Positions 1 to 9,298 are shown, counted from the stretch's first letter. The stretch is 32,157 bases of DNA from Hydrogenovibrio sp. (GCA_015484555.1 WFMZ01000071.1:65078-97234); one strand, 5' to 3'. A program made the numbers and translations. Notes: generated by a model from the letters alone, not told the origin.

Positions 1-1088
1 TCAAATAATGAAATAGAGGAAATTTCACGGTAAGCCTGTTGACCTGGTAACCAAACTTCTAGGTCATTGGTTTTAGACGCTGAAAAACCAATGTCGCCGG
101 TACATAAAGCCATTACTCGGTAAGGCAAGCCTAACTTTTGTAAAATAGATTCTGCTTGAAGCGTTAGATCTTCTAATGCCTGCGCTGAATCTTCTGGCTT
201 AGACAGTTGCACCATTTCTACTTTTTCAAATTGGTGCTGGCGAATCAACCCTTTTGTATCTCTGCCATAAGAACCCGCTTCAGATCTAAAACAAGGCGTA
301 TGCGAAGTCATTTTAATAGGCAGGTCATTGACATCAATAATGTCATCTCTGTAAATGTTTGTTACCGGCACTTCACCGGTAGGAATTAAATAAAGATCAC
401 GATCATTAGTATCATGTTCATCATTTTTTGAAATTTTGTATAGGTCTGCTTCAAACTTAGGCAGTTGACCAGTACCACGCAAGCTTTCTTGGTTGACGAT
501 AAATGGCACGTAAACCTCTTCAAAGCCTGCATCTGAATGCATGTCTAGCATAAACTGGGTTAAGGCACGTTGTAGCTTGGCCATAGGCCCTTTTAAGACT
601 GAAAAACGAGCTGATGCTATTTTGACAGCAGCTTCATTATCAAACCAACCTTTTGCTTCTGCTAGCTCAACATGGTCTTTTGGTTCAAAGTCAAAATCGC
701 CAGGGGTACCCCACTTTCTCACTTCCACGTTATCTTCTTCTCCGCCCCCAATAGGGGTTGAAGCGTGTGGTAAGTTTGGAATACCTGCGTAGATATTTTC
801 TATTTTAGCTTGAACGTCTTGGCTAGCTTCTTCGGCCTCTTTCAGCTTATCACCCAGACTGGCTACTTCGGCTAATAAAGGCGCAATGTCTTCACCAGAA
901 GCTTTGGCCTTACCAATGCCTTTCGACTTAGCATTGCGTTCGGCTTGTAGTGTTTGTGCGGCTACTTGAAAGTCTTTGCGCTGTGCTTCTAAGCTTTGAA
1001 TCGCTTGCGTGTCCAGCATAAAACCACGGGTTTTTAGTTTAGCGGCAACGGTATCTAAATTGGATCTTAATAATTTGGCATCTAACAT
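1..1088 (-). CDS. serS: Seryl-tRNA synthetase, partial (C-terminus off the left edge)
   Basis: Class II aminoacyl-tRNA synthetase that charges tRNA-Ser (and tRNA-Sec) with serine in the cytoplasm. The reading frame is open from the ATG at 1086-1088 to the window edge and gives about 362 residues. The usual length is about 430, so roughly 65-70 C-terminal residues, including motif 3, are missing. Visible family marks are the N-terminal start [10 protein letters not shown], a long charged coiled-coil arm (about residues 30-105), WGTPGDFDF, the motif 2 segment [28 protein letters not shown], written here in two parts as [12 protein letters not shown] and [16 protein letters not shown], and [15 protein letters not shown] near the edge. 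The gene follows gcvH after a 222-base gap that holds a probable terminator and one copy of the 18-bp repeat, so it may have its own promoter. Identity is near certain. Confidence 0.96.
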   Translation of the reverse strand, partial: MLDAKLLRSNLDTVAAKLKTRGFMLDTQAIQSLEAQRKDFQVAAQTLQAERNAKSKGIGKAKASGEDIAPLLAEVASLGDKLKEAEEASQDVQAKIENIYAGIPNLPHASTPIGGGEEDNVEVRKWGTPGDFDFEPKDHVELAEAKGWFDNEAAVKIASARFSVLKGPMAKLQRALTQFMLDMHSDAGFEEVYVPFIVNQESLRGTGQLPKFEADLYKISKNDEHDTNDRDLYLIPTGEVPVTNIYRDDIIDVNDLPIKMTSHTPCFRSEAGSYGRDTKGLIRQHQFEKVEMVQLSKPEDSAQALEDLTLQAESILQKLGLPYRVMALCTGDIGFSASKTNDLEVWLPGQQAYREISSISLF

Positions 1089-1234
1089 GGGAATAGTTCT
1101 TTTGAATTAATTAATTAGGGGTATTTTAGCAGTCTTTTGCCTGAATATAAGCGAAAGCCAACATTGGCTTATTTTAAACCTTAAAAATCTATCCTAAAGG
1201 GCATAAAGCCAAGGTCGGTTTAGTGTAAAGTAGA

Positions 1235-1252
1235 CCACCCCTGGCGATTTTT
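1235..1252 (+). repeat. Copy 1 of an exact 18-bp dispersed intergenic repeat
   Basis: The sequence CCACCCCTGGCGATTTTT lies between the gcvH terminator and the serS start. Identical 18-mers occur at 9234-9251 (same strand) and 29337-29354 (opposite strand). The flanks differ, apart from a nearby TA dinucleotide upstream. The function is unknown. Confidence 0.75.
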
Positions 1253-1282
1253 GCCTTTGATAAAGTGATTAATGTGTTTATT

Positions 1283-1306
1283 AAAAGCCTAGCGTACCTA
1301 AGGCTA
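1283..1306 (-). terminator. Probable intrinsic terminator after gcvH
   Basis: Read on the minus strand, arms AGCC/TAG and CTA/GGCT pair around a five-base loop with one bulged T, followed by TTTTAAT. The hairpin begins about 5 bases after the gcvH stop. The U-tract is short, so strength is uncertain. Confidence 0.4.
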
Positions 1307-1310
1307 AAGT

Positions 1311-1676
1311 TTAAGTAATGTTTTCGTAGCTGTCTTCGTCCATCAGTTCATCTAGCTGAGATTCATCGGACATCTCAACCTTGATAATCCACCCATCACC
1401 CATCGGGTCATCGTTGATATTTTCTGGTTCATCCTCTAAGGCATTATTCACTTCAACCACTTCACCAGAAATAGGCGCAATCAGTTCTGAAGCCGTTTTA
1501 ACCGACTCAATGGTACAAACCATTTCACCACGGGTAATTTGGCAACCAACTTCTGGGATATCAATAGACATTAAATCGCCCAACTGTTCTTGTGCAAAGT
1601 CGGTAATACCGATGGTAACGGTACCATCATCGTTTACTTTAGCCCAGCTGTGTTCATCACTATATTTAATCGTCAT
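1311..1676 (-). CDS. gcvH: Glycine cleavage system H protein (lipoyl carrier)
   Basis: Small lipoylated carrier that shuttles the aminomethyl group between the P, T and L proteins of the glycine cleavage system. In some bacteria it also serves as a lipoate or octanoate relay. The protein is 121 aa, slightly shorter than the usual 125-130. The lipoyl-lysine site is clear in ESVKTASELIAP, with K60 as the expected lipoylated residue. Upstream lie LGDLMSIDIPEVG and downstream GEVVEVN and GDGWIIKV, all typical of GcvH. The start has an AGGAAAT ribosome site. No gcvP or gcvT is in the window. The gene sits 27 bases behind crcB and is probably the last gene of the ftsK-lolA-rarA-crcB-gcvH unit. A lipoate-binding protein of the sulfur-oxidising sHdr type is an alternative, but no hdr genes are nearby. 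Confidence 0.93.
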   Translation of the reverse strand: MTIKYSDEHSWAKVNDDGTVTIGITDFAQEQLGDLMSIDIPEVGCQITRGEMVCTIESVKTASELIAPISGEVVEVNNALEDEPENINDDPMGDGWIIKVEMSDESQLDELMDEDSYENIT

Positions 1677-1703
1677 GGTTATTTCCTGAAGTTATTTTAA
1701 TTT

Positions 1704-2114
1704 TTATAAAGTTGAGGCATTTAAAAAGAAGTACTTGCCTACCGTTAAGCCAACCCACACCAATAAAATGGTGAGCATGACGTTGGCTGCAATATTTAAC
1801 ATCGCTTTTTCAATCGCGCCTTCTTGTAAATACAAAACGGTTTCAAAGGCGAAGGTTGAAAAGGTGGTAAATGCCCCTAAAAAACCGACTATTAAAAAGG
1901 CACGCCATTCTAAAGGAAGTTGGAATTTGTCTATCATTAGAATGGTTAGCAAACCAATTAAGAATGAACCCATTGCATTCACGGTTAAGGTGCCGTAGAC
2001 AAAATCTCGACCTAACCAGGCATACATTTGATTAGATACAATAAAACGAGATATGGCACCTAAAAAGCCCCCTGCACCCACTGCTAATACTTGAATAAGG
2101 TGAAAATGTTGCAT
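1704..2114 (-). CDS. crcB: Fluoride ion exporter CrcB/Fluc
   Basis: Dual-topology fluoride channel of the inner membrane that lowers cytoplasmic fluoride. The protein is 136 aa with four hydrophobic segments (about residues 5-25, 38-60, 70-92 and 103-128). Signature motifs are GGFLGAISRF near the N-terminus, GTLTVNAMGSFLIG, and the pore motif GFLGAFTTFSTFAFE, which carries the Phe and Thr/Ser track of Fluc channels. There is a single copy, consistent with a homodimer. The start codon lies one base beyond the rarA stop, so translation is probably coupled to rarA. No fluoride riboswitch is visible upstream, and none is expected within an operon. Confidence 0.95.
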   Translation of the reverse strand: MQHFHLIQVLAVGAGGFLGAISRFIVSNQMYAWLGRDFVYGTLTVNAMGSFLIGLLTILMIDKFQLPLEWRAFLIVGFLGAFTTFSTFAFETVLYLQEGAIEKAMLNIAANVMLTILLVWVGLTVGKYFFLNASTL

Positions 2115-2115
2115 C

Positions 2116-3438
2116 CTACTTCCTTCTTTTGTTAATGGCTATTTTATCAAGTTGGTTTAACCTAGCCAACTTCTCTGTAATTTTAATTTCTAAGCCGCGC
2201 TGAACTGGCTCATAGTAAGTTCTTTCTGGCATCTCTTCAGGGAAATACACTTCGCCCGCAGCATAGGCTTCTGGTTCATCATGTGCGTAGCGATAACCTT
2301 CGCCATAGTTTAAGTTTTTCATTAGCTTAGTGGAGGCATTTCGTAAATATAATGGCACTTCATCTGAACCCGCAATGGCGACATCTTTTAAAGCGGACTT
2401 ATAAGCCATGTAAACCGCATTAGATTTAGGAGCCACGGCTAAATAAATAGCGGCTTGTGCTAAGGCTAAATCACCTTCTGGAGACCCCAGTCGCTCATAG
2501 GCATCCGCAGCATTACAACAAACTTGTAATGCTTTTAGGTCTGCATTGCCAATTTCTTCACTGGCCATTCTAATTAAACGGCGAGATAAATAACGGGCAT
2601 CGACACCGCCATCTAACATTCTGGTTAACCAATAGAGTGCGGCATCTGGATCTGACCCTCGAACAGATTTATGCAGGGCGGAGACTTGATCATAAAAAGC
2701 TTCGCCCTTTTTATCAAAACGGCGAATACCACCCTGCAACACTTCTTTGCAATGCGCCATGGTTAACAGCATAGTAGGGACTTCTGCGCCTTCAATGTAG
2801 TCAGCAAAATCGATTGCTTGTTCTAATACATTGAGTAGTTTACGGGCATCGCCATCGGCATATTGAATAAGCGCTGTTTGTGCTTCTTCATCTACTGTTA
2901 CTTGTGCCGAAAGATCTTCAGACAAACAGGTTAAGCCTCTGACAAGCACCTTTGCTAAATCGCCTTCATCGAGTGTGCGCAACACATAGACTCGGGCACG
3001 AGACAACAAGGCATTGTTAAGTTCAAAAGAAGGGTTTTCGGTGGTAGCGCCTATAAAAATAAAGGTACCATCTTCAACGTAGGGTAAAAAAGCATCTTGC
3101 TGGGCTTTGTTAAAGCGGTGAACTTCGTCAACAAATAACAAAGTGCCTTGATCAAATTGCTCTCGCTGTTTTTGAGCTTGTTCTACAGCTTGACGAACCT
3201 CTTTAACCCCGTCCAAAACTGCGGACAAGTTAATAAATTGTAAATCGGTTTGTTTGGCAATTAACCTGGCTAAAGTAGTTTTACCCGTACCGGGAGGCCC
3301 CCAAAAAATCATGGAATGTAGAGACCCATTTTCTAGCATTTTAAACAAGGTTCGCCCTGGTGCAACTAGGTGAGGTTGCCCTACATAGTCAGCTAGTTGG
3401 GCTGGACGCAATCTGTCAGAAAGAGGAGAGTAAGACAT
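2116..3438 (-). CDS. rarA: Replication-associated recombination protein A (MgsA-type AAA+ ATPase)
   Basis: Clamp-loader-like AAA+ ATPase that acts at stalled replication forks. At 440 aa it has the normal family length. Walker A is GPPGTGKT (residues 47-54), followed by Walker B LLFVDEVHRFN (about 100-110), sensor 1 IGATTENPS (about 129-137) and an arginine-finger stretch LLSRARV (about 144-150). The C-terminal MgsA-type helical domain is recognisable from KSVRGSDPDAALYWL and RMASEEIGNADL. It lies 13 bases downstream of lolA, and the following crcB begins immediately. The order ftsK-lolA-rarA-serS is the same as in Escherichia coli. Confidence 0.97.
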   Translation of the reverse strand: MSYSPLSDRLRPAQLADYVGQPHLVAPGRTLFKMLENGSLHSMIFWGPPGTGKTTLARLIAKQTDLQFINLSAVLDGVKEVRQAVEQAQKQREQFDQGTLLFVDEVHRFNKAQQDAFLPYVEDGTFIFIGATTENPSFELNNALLSRARVYVLRTLDEGDLAKVLVRGLTCLSEDLSAQVTVDEEAQTALIQYADGDARKLLNVLEQAIDFADYIEGAEVPTMLLTMAHCKEVLQGGIRRFDKKGEAFYDQVSALHKSVRGSDPDAALYWLTRMLDGGVDARYLSRRLIRMASEEIGNADLKALQVCCNAADAYERLGSPEGDLALAQAAIYLAVAPKSNAVYMAYKSALKDVAIAGSDEVPLYLRNASTKLMKNLNYGEGYRYAHDEPEAYAAGEVYFPEEMPERTYYEPVQRGLEIKITEKLARLNQLDKIAINKRRK

Positions 3439-3451
3439 TTATATAAACAGT

Positions 3452-4093
3452 TTAATGACTAGGTAGGCCAATGACATCGACCCCTTTTGGTGGTATAAAC
3501 AAGAATTGAGATTCTGGGATTTTAGTATTCATTTCTATGTCTTCAAAAACAACCTTAGTTACGTTGCTAGACCCTTGATACATCCAAACTTGTGCCAGCT
3601 TGCCACCTTTAATAGCCACCTCTAAACTTTGAAAAAAAGTAGCTGTCTTAGGCACTAGATTATACCAACTTACACCCTTTTCTTTTTTACCCACAATCAC
3701 TTCAAAATTATTGGTTACAGATTCTTTATACAGCAACCACCTCAGAGGGAAGTCCGTTTGAATACTGTCTAAGGTTCTAACAGTAGCTTGATCAATATCG
3801 GAATCAAAAACCCATAGATCAACACCATCAGAAACAATTTCTTGATGTTCTGGTTGTTGGTAAACCCAAAATAATTTTCCGGGGCGCTCAATGACCACAT
3901 AGCCTTCTGAACGATTCATGTCAAACACTGATTCATCTGGTACCGTCTGTTTAAAATTAGCTTTAAAGGTGGAGAAGTGATTAACAAAATTATTTAAAGT
4001 GCTTAGTTTAGCTTTTTCTACTTGTTCTGCATGCGCCGAAAAAACCTGTAAAAACAAAATAATTGCAAAGCTTAGGGTGTGCATTTTTTTCAT
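3452..4093 (-). CDS. lolA: Outer-membrane lipoprotein carrier protein LolA
   Basis: Periplasmic chaperone that takes lipoproteins from the LolCDE complex to the outer membrane. The protein is 213 aa and starts with a Sec signal peptide (MKK, a hydrophobic core, and SAHA before E23). Family marks are FKANFKQ, ERPGKLFWVYQQPEHQEIVSDG with its conserved RPG and SDG, given here as ERPGKLFWVY and QQPEHQEIVSDG, then LWVFDSDIDQATV, DFPLRWLL and a C-terminal FIPPKGVDVIG. The length and the order of conserved blocks match LolA. It lies 12 bases after ftsK and 13 before rarA. Confidence 0.95.
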   Translation of the reverse strand: MKKMHTLSFAIILFLQVFSAHAEQVEKAKLSTLNNFVNHFSTFKANFKQTVPDESVFDMNRSEGYVVIERPGKLFWVYQQPEHQEIVSDGVDLWVFDSDIDQATVRTLDSIQTDFPLRWLLYKESVTNNFEVIVGKKEKGVSWYNLVPKTATFFQSLEVAIKGGKLAQVWMYQGSSNVTKVVFEDIEMNTKIPESQFLFIPPKGVDVIGLPSH

Positions 4094-4105
4094 GTATTTA
4101 AAACC

Positions 4106-6604
4106 TTATATTTCTGATTTTGGAACCAAGACATCTCTATTACCACTGCCTTTCATTGCTGAAACAATACCCGCGGCTTCCATAGCCTCGACAATTCTGG
4201 CGGATCTATTGTAGCCAATTTTAAACTGTCTTTGAACCAGTGAAACGGATACGCGATTATTATCTACCACAAAAGACACGACTTGATCGTAGAGTAAATC
4301 TTGTTCGGCATCTTCTGCAATAGAATCATTGTCACTGCCACCCGTTGCTTGCGTCACACTTTCTAAATACTGTGGTTCTCCCTGAGATTTTACAAATTCT
4401 GCGACTCTGTGAACTTCTTCATCTGTCATATAGGCACCATGTACACGCTTAGGAGAGCCACTTCCTGGTGGCATAAAGAGCATGTCACCCATGCCGAGTA
4501 ACTGTTCGCCGCCACCTTGGTCTAAAATAGTACGGGAATCTATTTTTGTATTCACCATAAAAGAAATTCTAGTGGGAATATTGGCTTTAATTAAACCGGT
4601 AATGACATTAACCGAAGGTCTTTGGGTGGCTAGAATAAGGTGAATCCCCGCGGCACGTGCTTTTTGAGCAATACGAGCAATAAGCTGTTCAACTTCTTTA
4701 CCCACGACCATAATCATGTCGGCAAATTCATCAACCACTACCACAATATAAGGCAGTGACTCTAAGGTAGGTGGTTGTTCACCCAGTTCATTACCAAAAT
4801 TTGCAGCTTGAGCATAAAGTGGATCGACGATTGGTTTGCCATCATCAATGGCACCCTGTACCTTGGCATTAAAGCCTGCAATATTTCGAACCCCTAATTT
4901 GGCCATTAGCTGATAACGTCTATCCATTTCAAACACACACCAACGCAAGGCATTAGCGGCTTCTGACATATCGGTTACCACAGGGGTTAGTAAGTGAGGA
5001 ATGTCTTCGTAAACGGAGAGCTCAAGCATTTTAGGGTCGATCATAATCATGCGAACTTCTTCAGGCGTACTTTTATACAGCATGCTTAAAATCATGCTGT
5101 TTACACCCACCGACTTACCTGAACCAGTGGTTCCTGCTACCAGTAAATGAGGCATTTTGCCGATATCTGCAACCACGGTTTTACCCGCAATGTCTTTACC
5201 CAATGCAATAGTTAAAGGGGAGGTTGAATTCTGAAATTCAGCAGATGAAATAACATCGCGTAGCGTGACCATGTCTCTAATATCATTTGGAATTTCAATG
5301 CCAATAACCGCCTTACCTGGAATAATATCAACAACTCGAACAGATTTAACCGATAGAACGCGCGCTAAATCTTTAGCCAAACCACTGATACGGCTGACTT
5401 TGATGCCTGCCGCGGGCAAAACTTCAAAACGAGTGACTACTGGACCAGGCTGGACTGCTTCAACCTTGGCTGATACGCCAAAATCTTGAAGACGCTGTTC
5501 TAATAATAAGGATAAATCCGTCAATTCATCTTCTGAAAACCCTTCAGTGCCTTCTGGAACAGGATCAAGTAACTCTACGCTAGGCAACTCGCCAGATTCT
5601 TGTAAAGGAACAGTGGCATTAGAAGACTCTTTCTTGCCCACTTTAACACTAGAACCTTGACTGGAATTGATATCACTTTTATCTAACGTTGAGCCTGAAA
5701 TACTAGGCTCAAAATCCTCTTTCTTAACGCTGGCAGGTGACTTGTCATTGTTTTTTGTAATATTTGTTGCAGTTTTCTTTGTTTTTTCGGCCACCTGCTT
5801 CGCACGCTCTTTGACCTTACCCGCCACATTTAAAATCCCTTTTGAATAGGCTTTTTTGTCCACAGTATCTTTAGGCTTTGAAATGGTTTTTGCTTTTGAT
5901 TTAGTATTATCGGCCAGAGCTTGAACGTGAGGTTCAAGAAAGTGGATAAGCTTCCAAGTTAACATACCGGTATAGTCTACGATCGTTAGCCAAGAAAAGC
6001 TGCTGAACAGGCTAAAAGCGATGATACTTAAAATTAATAAAATAAGAGTAGTCGCCAATAAATCTACTGAACCGACTAACTGGGTACTTATTTCATAACC
6101 TACCACGCCGCCGGCTGAATAAGGCAATTGGATAAAAGACTGAACCGGATCCATATACAAACTCGCCAGACCTGCCCCAGCAACAATTAAGATTAACAAA
6201 CCTGACATGCTCAATACAAAACGGACATAGTCCATGCCAGAGCCTTCTCTAATTCTTAAGGTCACCATACCTGCCATTAGCACACCAAAAGGCACTAAGA
6301 ACGCAAATACACCAAATATATACAACAAGAAAGAGGCAAACCAGGCACCCGTTCGGCCACCATAGTTTAAGACGGTCTTAGTATCTGAGACCGTCTCAAA
6401 ACCTGGGTCAGCGGGGTGATAGCTAAACAGAACTAAAAAAAGAAAGAAGGCTAAGCCAATACAAACCAAAACCAAAGTGTCTTTTAAGACCCAGTTAAAC
6501 TGACCCGAACGACGTTTTTTTTCAACACCTTCATTTTTAGGAGCACCTTCAACTAAAGTTTTGCCAGTTTTTTTAATTAAATTTTTGGCTAGAGCCTTTT
6601 TCAT
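4106..6604 (-). CDS. ftsK: DNA translocase FtsK
   Basis: Septum-anchored DNA pump that segregates chromosome termini and activates XerCD at dif. The protein is 832 aa. The N-terminus (about residues 40-205) has four to five membrane helices. A basic, Ser/Lys-rich linker follows (about 230-340), shorter than in E. coli. The alpha domain precedes the motor domain, which has Walker A GTTGSGKS (491-498), Walker B IVVVVDEFADM (620-630), and LATQRPSVNVITGLIKANIP (659-678). The winged-helix gamma domain (about 770-828), which reads KOPS sequences, is intact, ending NRDVLVPKSEI. It is the first gene of a tight unit with lolA and rarA and is divergent from trxB across 200 bases. The lrp gene found at this position in E. 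coli is absent. Confidence 0.97.
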   Translation of the reverse strand: MKKALAKNLIKKTGKTLVEGAPKNEGVEKKRRSGQFNWVLKDTLVLVCIGLAFFLFLVLFSYHPADPGFETVSDTKTVLNYGGRTGAWFASFLLYIFGVFAFLVPFGVLMAGMVTLRIREGSGMDYVRFVLSMSGLLILIVAGAGLASLYMDPVQSFIQLPYSAGGVVGYEISTQLVGSVDLLATTLILLILSIIAFSLFSSFSWLTIVDYTGMLTWKLIHFLEPHVQALADNTKSKAKTISKPKDTVDKKAYSKGILNVAGKVKERAKQVAEKTKKTATNITKNNDKSPASVKKEDFEPSISGSTLDKSDINSSQGSSVKVGKKESSNATVPLQESGELPSVELLDPVPEGTEGFSEDELTDLSLLLEQRLQDFGVSAKVEAVQPGPVVTRFEVLPAAGIKVSRISGLAKDLARVLSVKSVRVVDIIPGKAVIGIEIPNDIRDMVTLRDVISSAEFQNSTSPLTIALGKDIAGKTVVADIGKMPHLLVAGTTGSGKSVGVNSMILSMLYKSTPEEVRMIMIDPKMLELSVYEDIPHLLTPVVTDMSEAANALRWCVFEMDRRYQLMAKLGVRNIAGFNAKVQGAIDDGKPIVDPLYAQAANFGNELGEQPPTLESLPYIVVVVDEFADMIMVVGKEVEQLIARIAQKARAAGIHLILATQRPSVNVITGLIKANIPTRISFMVNTKIDSRTILDQGGGEQLLGMGDMLFMPPGSGSPKRVHGAYMTDEEVHRVAEFVKSQGEPQYLESVTQATGGSDNDSIAEDAEQDLLYDQVVSFVVDNNRVSVSLVQRQFKIGYNRSARIVEAMEAAGIVSAMKGSGNRDVLVPKSEI

Positions 6605-6762
6605 TTTTTAACTACTTGTCGGTTTGAATTAAGTCATAATAACTAGAAATAATGAATTCAGTTAATTGATAGCGAAGCACCATTGAATTATTTAAATGAA
6701 CCCATATATAATAATTTAAAGGGGAAAGCTACTCAGTACCGAAAAAACTGCTAGAATTTTAG

Positions 6763-7764
<1,002 letters not shown>

Positions 7765-7833
7765 GACTTTCTTTTAGTAAAAAAGATACAAATTTCAATG
7801 ACTAAAACTTATTTCAATAATAAAGGAAAGAAA

Positions 7834-8538
7834 ATGAAAATTATTACCACCACTTTAATGGCAACAACACTGGCTTTCAGTCAAGTTGCTTTCGCAAATG
7901 CTAGCCTAACCACTCCGGCTCAAAAAGCCAGTTATACCTTAGGTGTAGACTTGGCAAAAAACTTTAACAAGCAAGGAATCAAAGTCGATACTGACGCTTT
8001 AGTTGCTGGCATGAATGATGTGTTAAAAAAACAAAAACTTCAACTAACTGACGCTGAAATGCATAAGGCTATTGAAGATGTTAAGAAAATAGTGATTCAA
8101 AAGCAAATGGCTGCACAGAAAGTTATTGCTGAAAGTAATGCCGCTAAGGGTGCTAAATTTTTAAGTGAAAATAAAAAGAAAAAAGGTGTTAAAGTCCTGC
8201 CTAATGGATTGCAATATATTGTACTAACAAAGGGTAAAGGAAAGTTTGCAACAGCTGATGACTTTATTACCGTACATTATCGAGGTACTTTAATTAATGG
8301 TACTGAGTTCGATAGTTCTTATAAAAGAGGGGCTCCTATTGAATTTAAAATGTCGAACGTTATTAAAGGCTGGAGAGAAGCTTTAAAGAAAATGAAGCCA
8401 GGTTCTAAATGGAAGATTTTTGTACCCCCTGCTTTAGCTTATGGTGAACGTGGCGCAGGCGGAACTATTGGTCCAAATGAAACACTAATATTTGACATTG
8501 ATTTAATTTCTACCAGTAAAACTAAGCCTTTACACTAG
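7834..8538 (+). CDS. Periplasmic FKBP-type peptidyl-prolyl isomerase (Mip/FkpA-like)
   Basis: Predicted prolyl cis-trans isomerase and chaperone exported to the periplasm. The start at 7834 is preferred over an in-frame ATG at 7798. It has AAAGGA at the right distance and gives a canonical signal peptide (MKIITTTLMATTLAFSQVAFA, cleavage near residue 22). The mature protein has an N-terminal helical dimerisation domain (about 23-115, starting with LTTPAQKASYTLGVDLAKNF) and a lysine-rich connector. The FKBP fold follows (about 120-228): VLPNGLQYIVL, ITVHYRGTLINGTEFDSSY, VIKGWREALKKMKPG, FVPPALAYGERGAGG and IGPNETLIFDIDLI. The FKBP active-site residues Tyr, Asp, Trp and Tyr are visible. It could be called fkpA, fklB or mip; the sequence alone does not decide. 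Confidence 0.92.
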   Translation: MKIITTTLMATTLAFSQVAFANASLTTPAQKASYTLGVDLAKNFNKQGIKVDTDALVAGMNDVLKKQKLQLTDAEMHKAIEDVKKIVIQKQMAAQKVIAESNAAKGAKFLSENKKKKGVKVLPNGLQYIVLTKGKGKFATADDFITVHYRGTLINGTEFDSSYKRGAPIEFKMSNVIKGWREALKKMKPGSKWKIFVPPALAYGERGAGGTIGPNETLIFDIDLISTSKTKPLH

Positions 8539-8542
8539 GCAT

Positions 8543-8572
8543 AAAAAAACCCTAGACAACATGTCTAGGGTT
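8543..8572 (-). terminator. Strong intrinsic terminator read on the minus strand
   Basis: An 11-bp perfect stem, AACCCTAGACA (8548-8558) with TGTCTAGGGTT (8562-8572), has a three-base loop. A run of seven A on the plus strand (8543-8549) makes a U-tract only for minus-strand RNA. On the plus strand the stem is followed by GGTATC, so it should be a poor terminator for the isomerase gene next to it. This points to a minus-strand transcript from the right. Confidence 0.7.
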
Positions 8573-8653
8573 GGTATCAAATAGATACTTAAATGGAGGA
8601 GTAGTCGAAATCTAATTCAACAATGTGTGCTATTCTACTCGACGATATAATTT
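8543..8653 (-). ncRNA. Candidate small RNA of about 110 nt, antisense side of the isomerase 3' gap
   Basis: A sigma-70-like promoter and a strong terminator bracket this stretch on the minus strand, and no reading frame is visible in it. Near the 5' end GTCGAGTAG can pair with a later CGAC or CTACTC. It can thus form two alternative stems around an A/T-rich loop. Immediately after comes CTCCTCC, which is complementary to strong Shine-Dalgarno sequences. No known family was recognised: there is no 6S-like bubble and no run of GGA motifs as in CsrB. The start at about 8653 is inferred from the -10 box. Both the existence of the RNA and its role are inference. Confidence 0.4.
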
Positions 8654-8659
8654 TATACT

Positions 8660-8689
8660 AATATAAGTTTCTTCTAATTCTATTAACAA
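8660..8689 (-). promoter_or_regulatory. Candidate sigma-70 promoter for the small RNA
   Basis: On the minus strand, TTGTTA (8684-8689) is followed after 18 bases by TATATT (8660-8665). This gives 4/6 and 5/6 matches to consensus. It points toward the terminator at 8543-8572. The region is A/T-rich, so chance matches are easy. Confidence 0.4.
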
Positions 8690-8835
8690 AACTAATAAAC
8701 AAGCACTTATCTTTAGAATCACTACTCTTACCCCTCTATATAAGCTCCCTAAACATTATTTTCATTATTCTTTTTCTTTGTACACGCAATTGCTTACAAT
8801 AACCCCCTCATAATACTCACTTAAGGATTCTTACC

Positions 8836-9117
8836 ATGTATTCAATGAAACCCATTTTAGTCGTTTATGCCCTTATTTTAAGCCTAGGAATTTTAACGCT
8901 GGCGACACAGCTCTATTATTTCGCAAATATTGCCGGATTTATTTCTGCTATTGGGTTTATGCTTATCTTTTTCAAGGACCCTAAAAAGGACCTTAATTCA
9001 GAAGAATTAGCACACATCAATAAAATGAAAAAATACTGGTATATTGTATTTGGAACAGGCTTCTTTTTTAGCTTAATATTAGGTAGCTTATGGAATAACC
9101 ATTTAGGTGGTATGTAA
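8836..9117 (+). CDS. Small three-helix membrane protein of unknown function
   Basis: I do not recognise this 93-aa protein. It has three hydrophobic segments: about residues 6-25 (ILVVYALILSLGILTLATQL), 29-47 (FANIAGFISAIGFMLIFF) and 68-86 (YWYIVFGTGFFFSLILGSL). A charged loop (KDPKKDLNSEELAHINKMKK) lies between the second and third. The start has AAGGA eight to nine bases upstream, which supports real translation; a second ATG three codons in is an alternative start. It stands alone on the plus strand between the isomerase and the convergent flagellar operon. It is probably an inner-membrane protein. No motif ties it to the flagellum. Confidence 0.65.
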   Translation: MYSMKPILVVYALILSLGILTLATQLYYFANIAGFISAIGFMLIFFKDPKKDLNSEELAHINKMKKYWYIVFGTGFFFSLILGSLWNNHLGGM

Positions 9118-9233
9118 ACTCTAGACATAAAAAAACAAGTGTACTCAGCATGATTATTCTCTTGTCTTTAAACTATCTGTAGTAGATTGTAATCCCCTCG
9201 AAAAATAGCATTTCTATTACACTGACAGCTAGG

Positions 9234-9251
9234 CCACCCCTGGCGATTTTT
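9234..9251 (+). repeat. Copy 2 of the 18-bp dispersed intergenic repeat
   Basis: An exact CCACCCCTGGCGATTTTT lies in the convergent gap between the small membrane protein gene and the fliN terminator, 15 bases beyond that terminator's U-tract. It has the same orientation as copy 1 and the opposite one to copy 3. Confidence 0.75.
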
Positions 9252-9265
9252 AGGGTTGGCAGACA

Positions 9266-9298
9266 TAAAAAAAGCAGTTCTCTTTCAAGAACTGCTTT
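9266..9298 (-). terminator. Intrinsic terminator closing the fliK-fliN operon
   Basis: On the minus strand an 11-bp perfect stem, AAAGCAGTTCT with AGAACTGCTTT and a six-base loop, is followed by seven T. It lies 45 bases after the fliN stop codon. This indicates that the operon ends at fliN rather than continuing into fliOPQR. Confidence 0.85.

Noticed and set aside
693-707. A 15-bp match (AAAATCGCCAGGGGT) to the dispersed repeat inside serS.
   Set aside because: It encodes the conserved TPGDF part of the WGTPGDFDF segment and loses the repeat's end bases, so I treat it as coding coincidence. It is worth including in a genome-wide search.
1155-1170. Small hairpin AAGCCA-ACAT-TGGCTT upstream of serS.
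   Set aside because: A six-bp stem in A/T-rich sequence with no T-box or other riboswitch-like conserved parts; not enough to claim regulation.
1311-1676. gcvH as a sulfur-oxidation lipoate-binding protein (LbpA-type).
   Set aside because: No hdr-like or lipoate-assembly genes are in the window, and the operon context is housekeeping.
8597-8660. Plus-strand GGAGGAG followed by a short frame starting ATGTGTGCT.
   Set aside because: The spacing of about 24 bases between the ribosome site and the ATG is too long, and the peptide would be 12 residues. The stretch is better explained by the minus-strand RNA candidate.
8916-9128. 70-codon open frame antisense to the small membrane protein gene.
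   Set aside because: It overlaps the plus-strand frame, which has a good ribosome site and membrane-helix pattern. The antisense frame has neither a ribosome site nor recognisable features.
9127-9166. Possible hairpin after the small membrane protein gene, with an A run on the plus strand.
   Set aside because: Only a five- or six-base stem with a loop of about 20 bases is seen, too weak to call a terminator.
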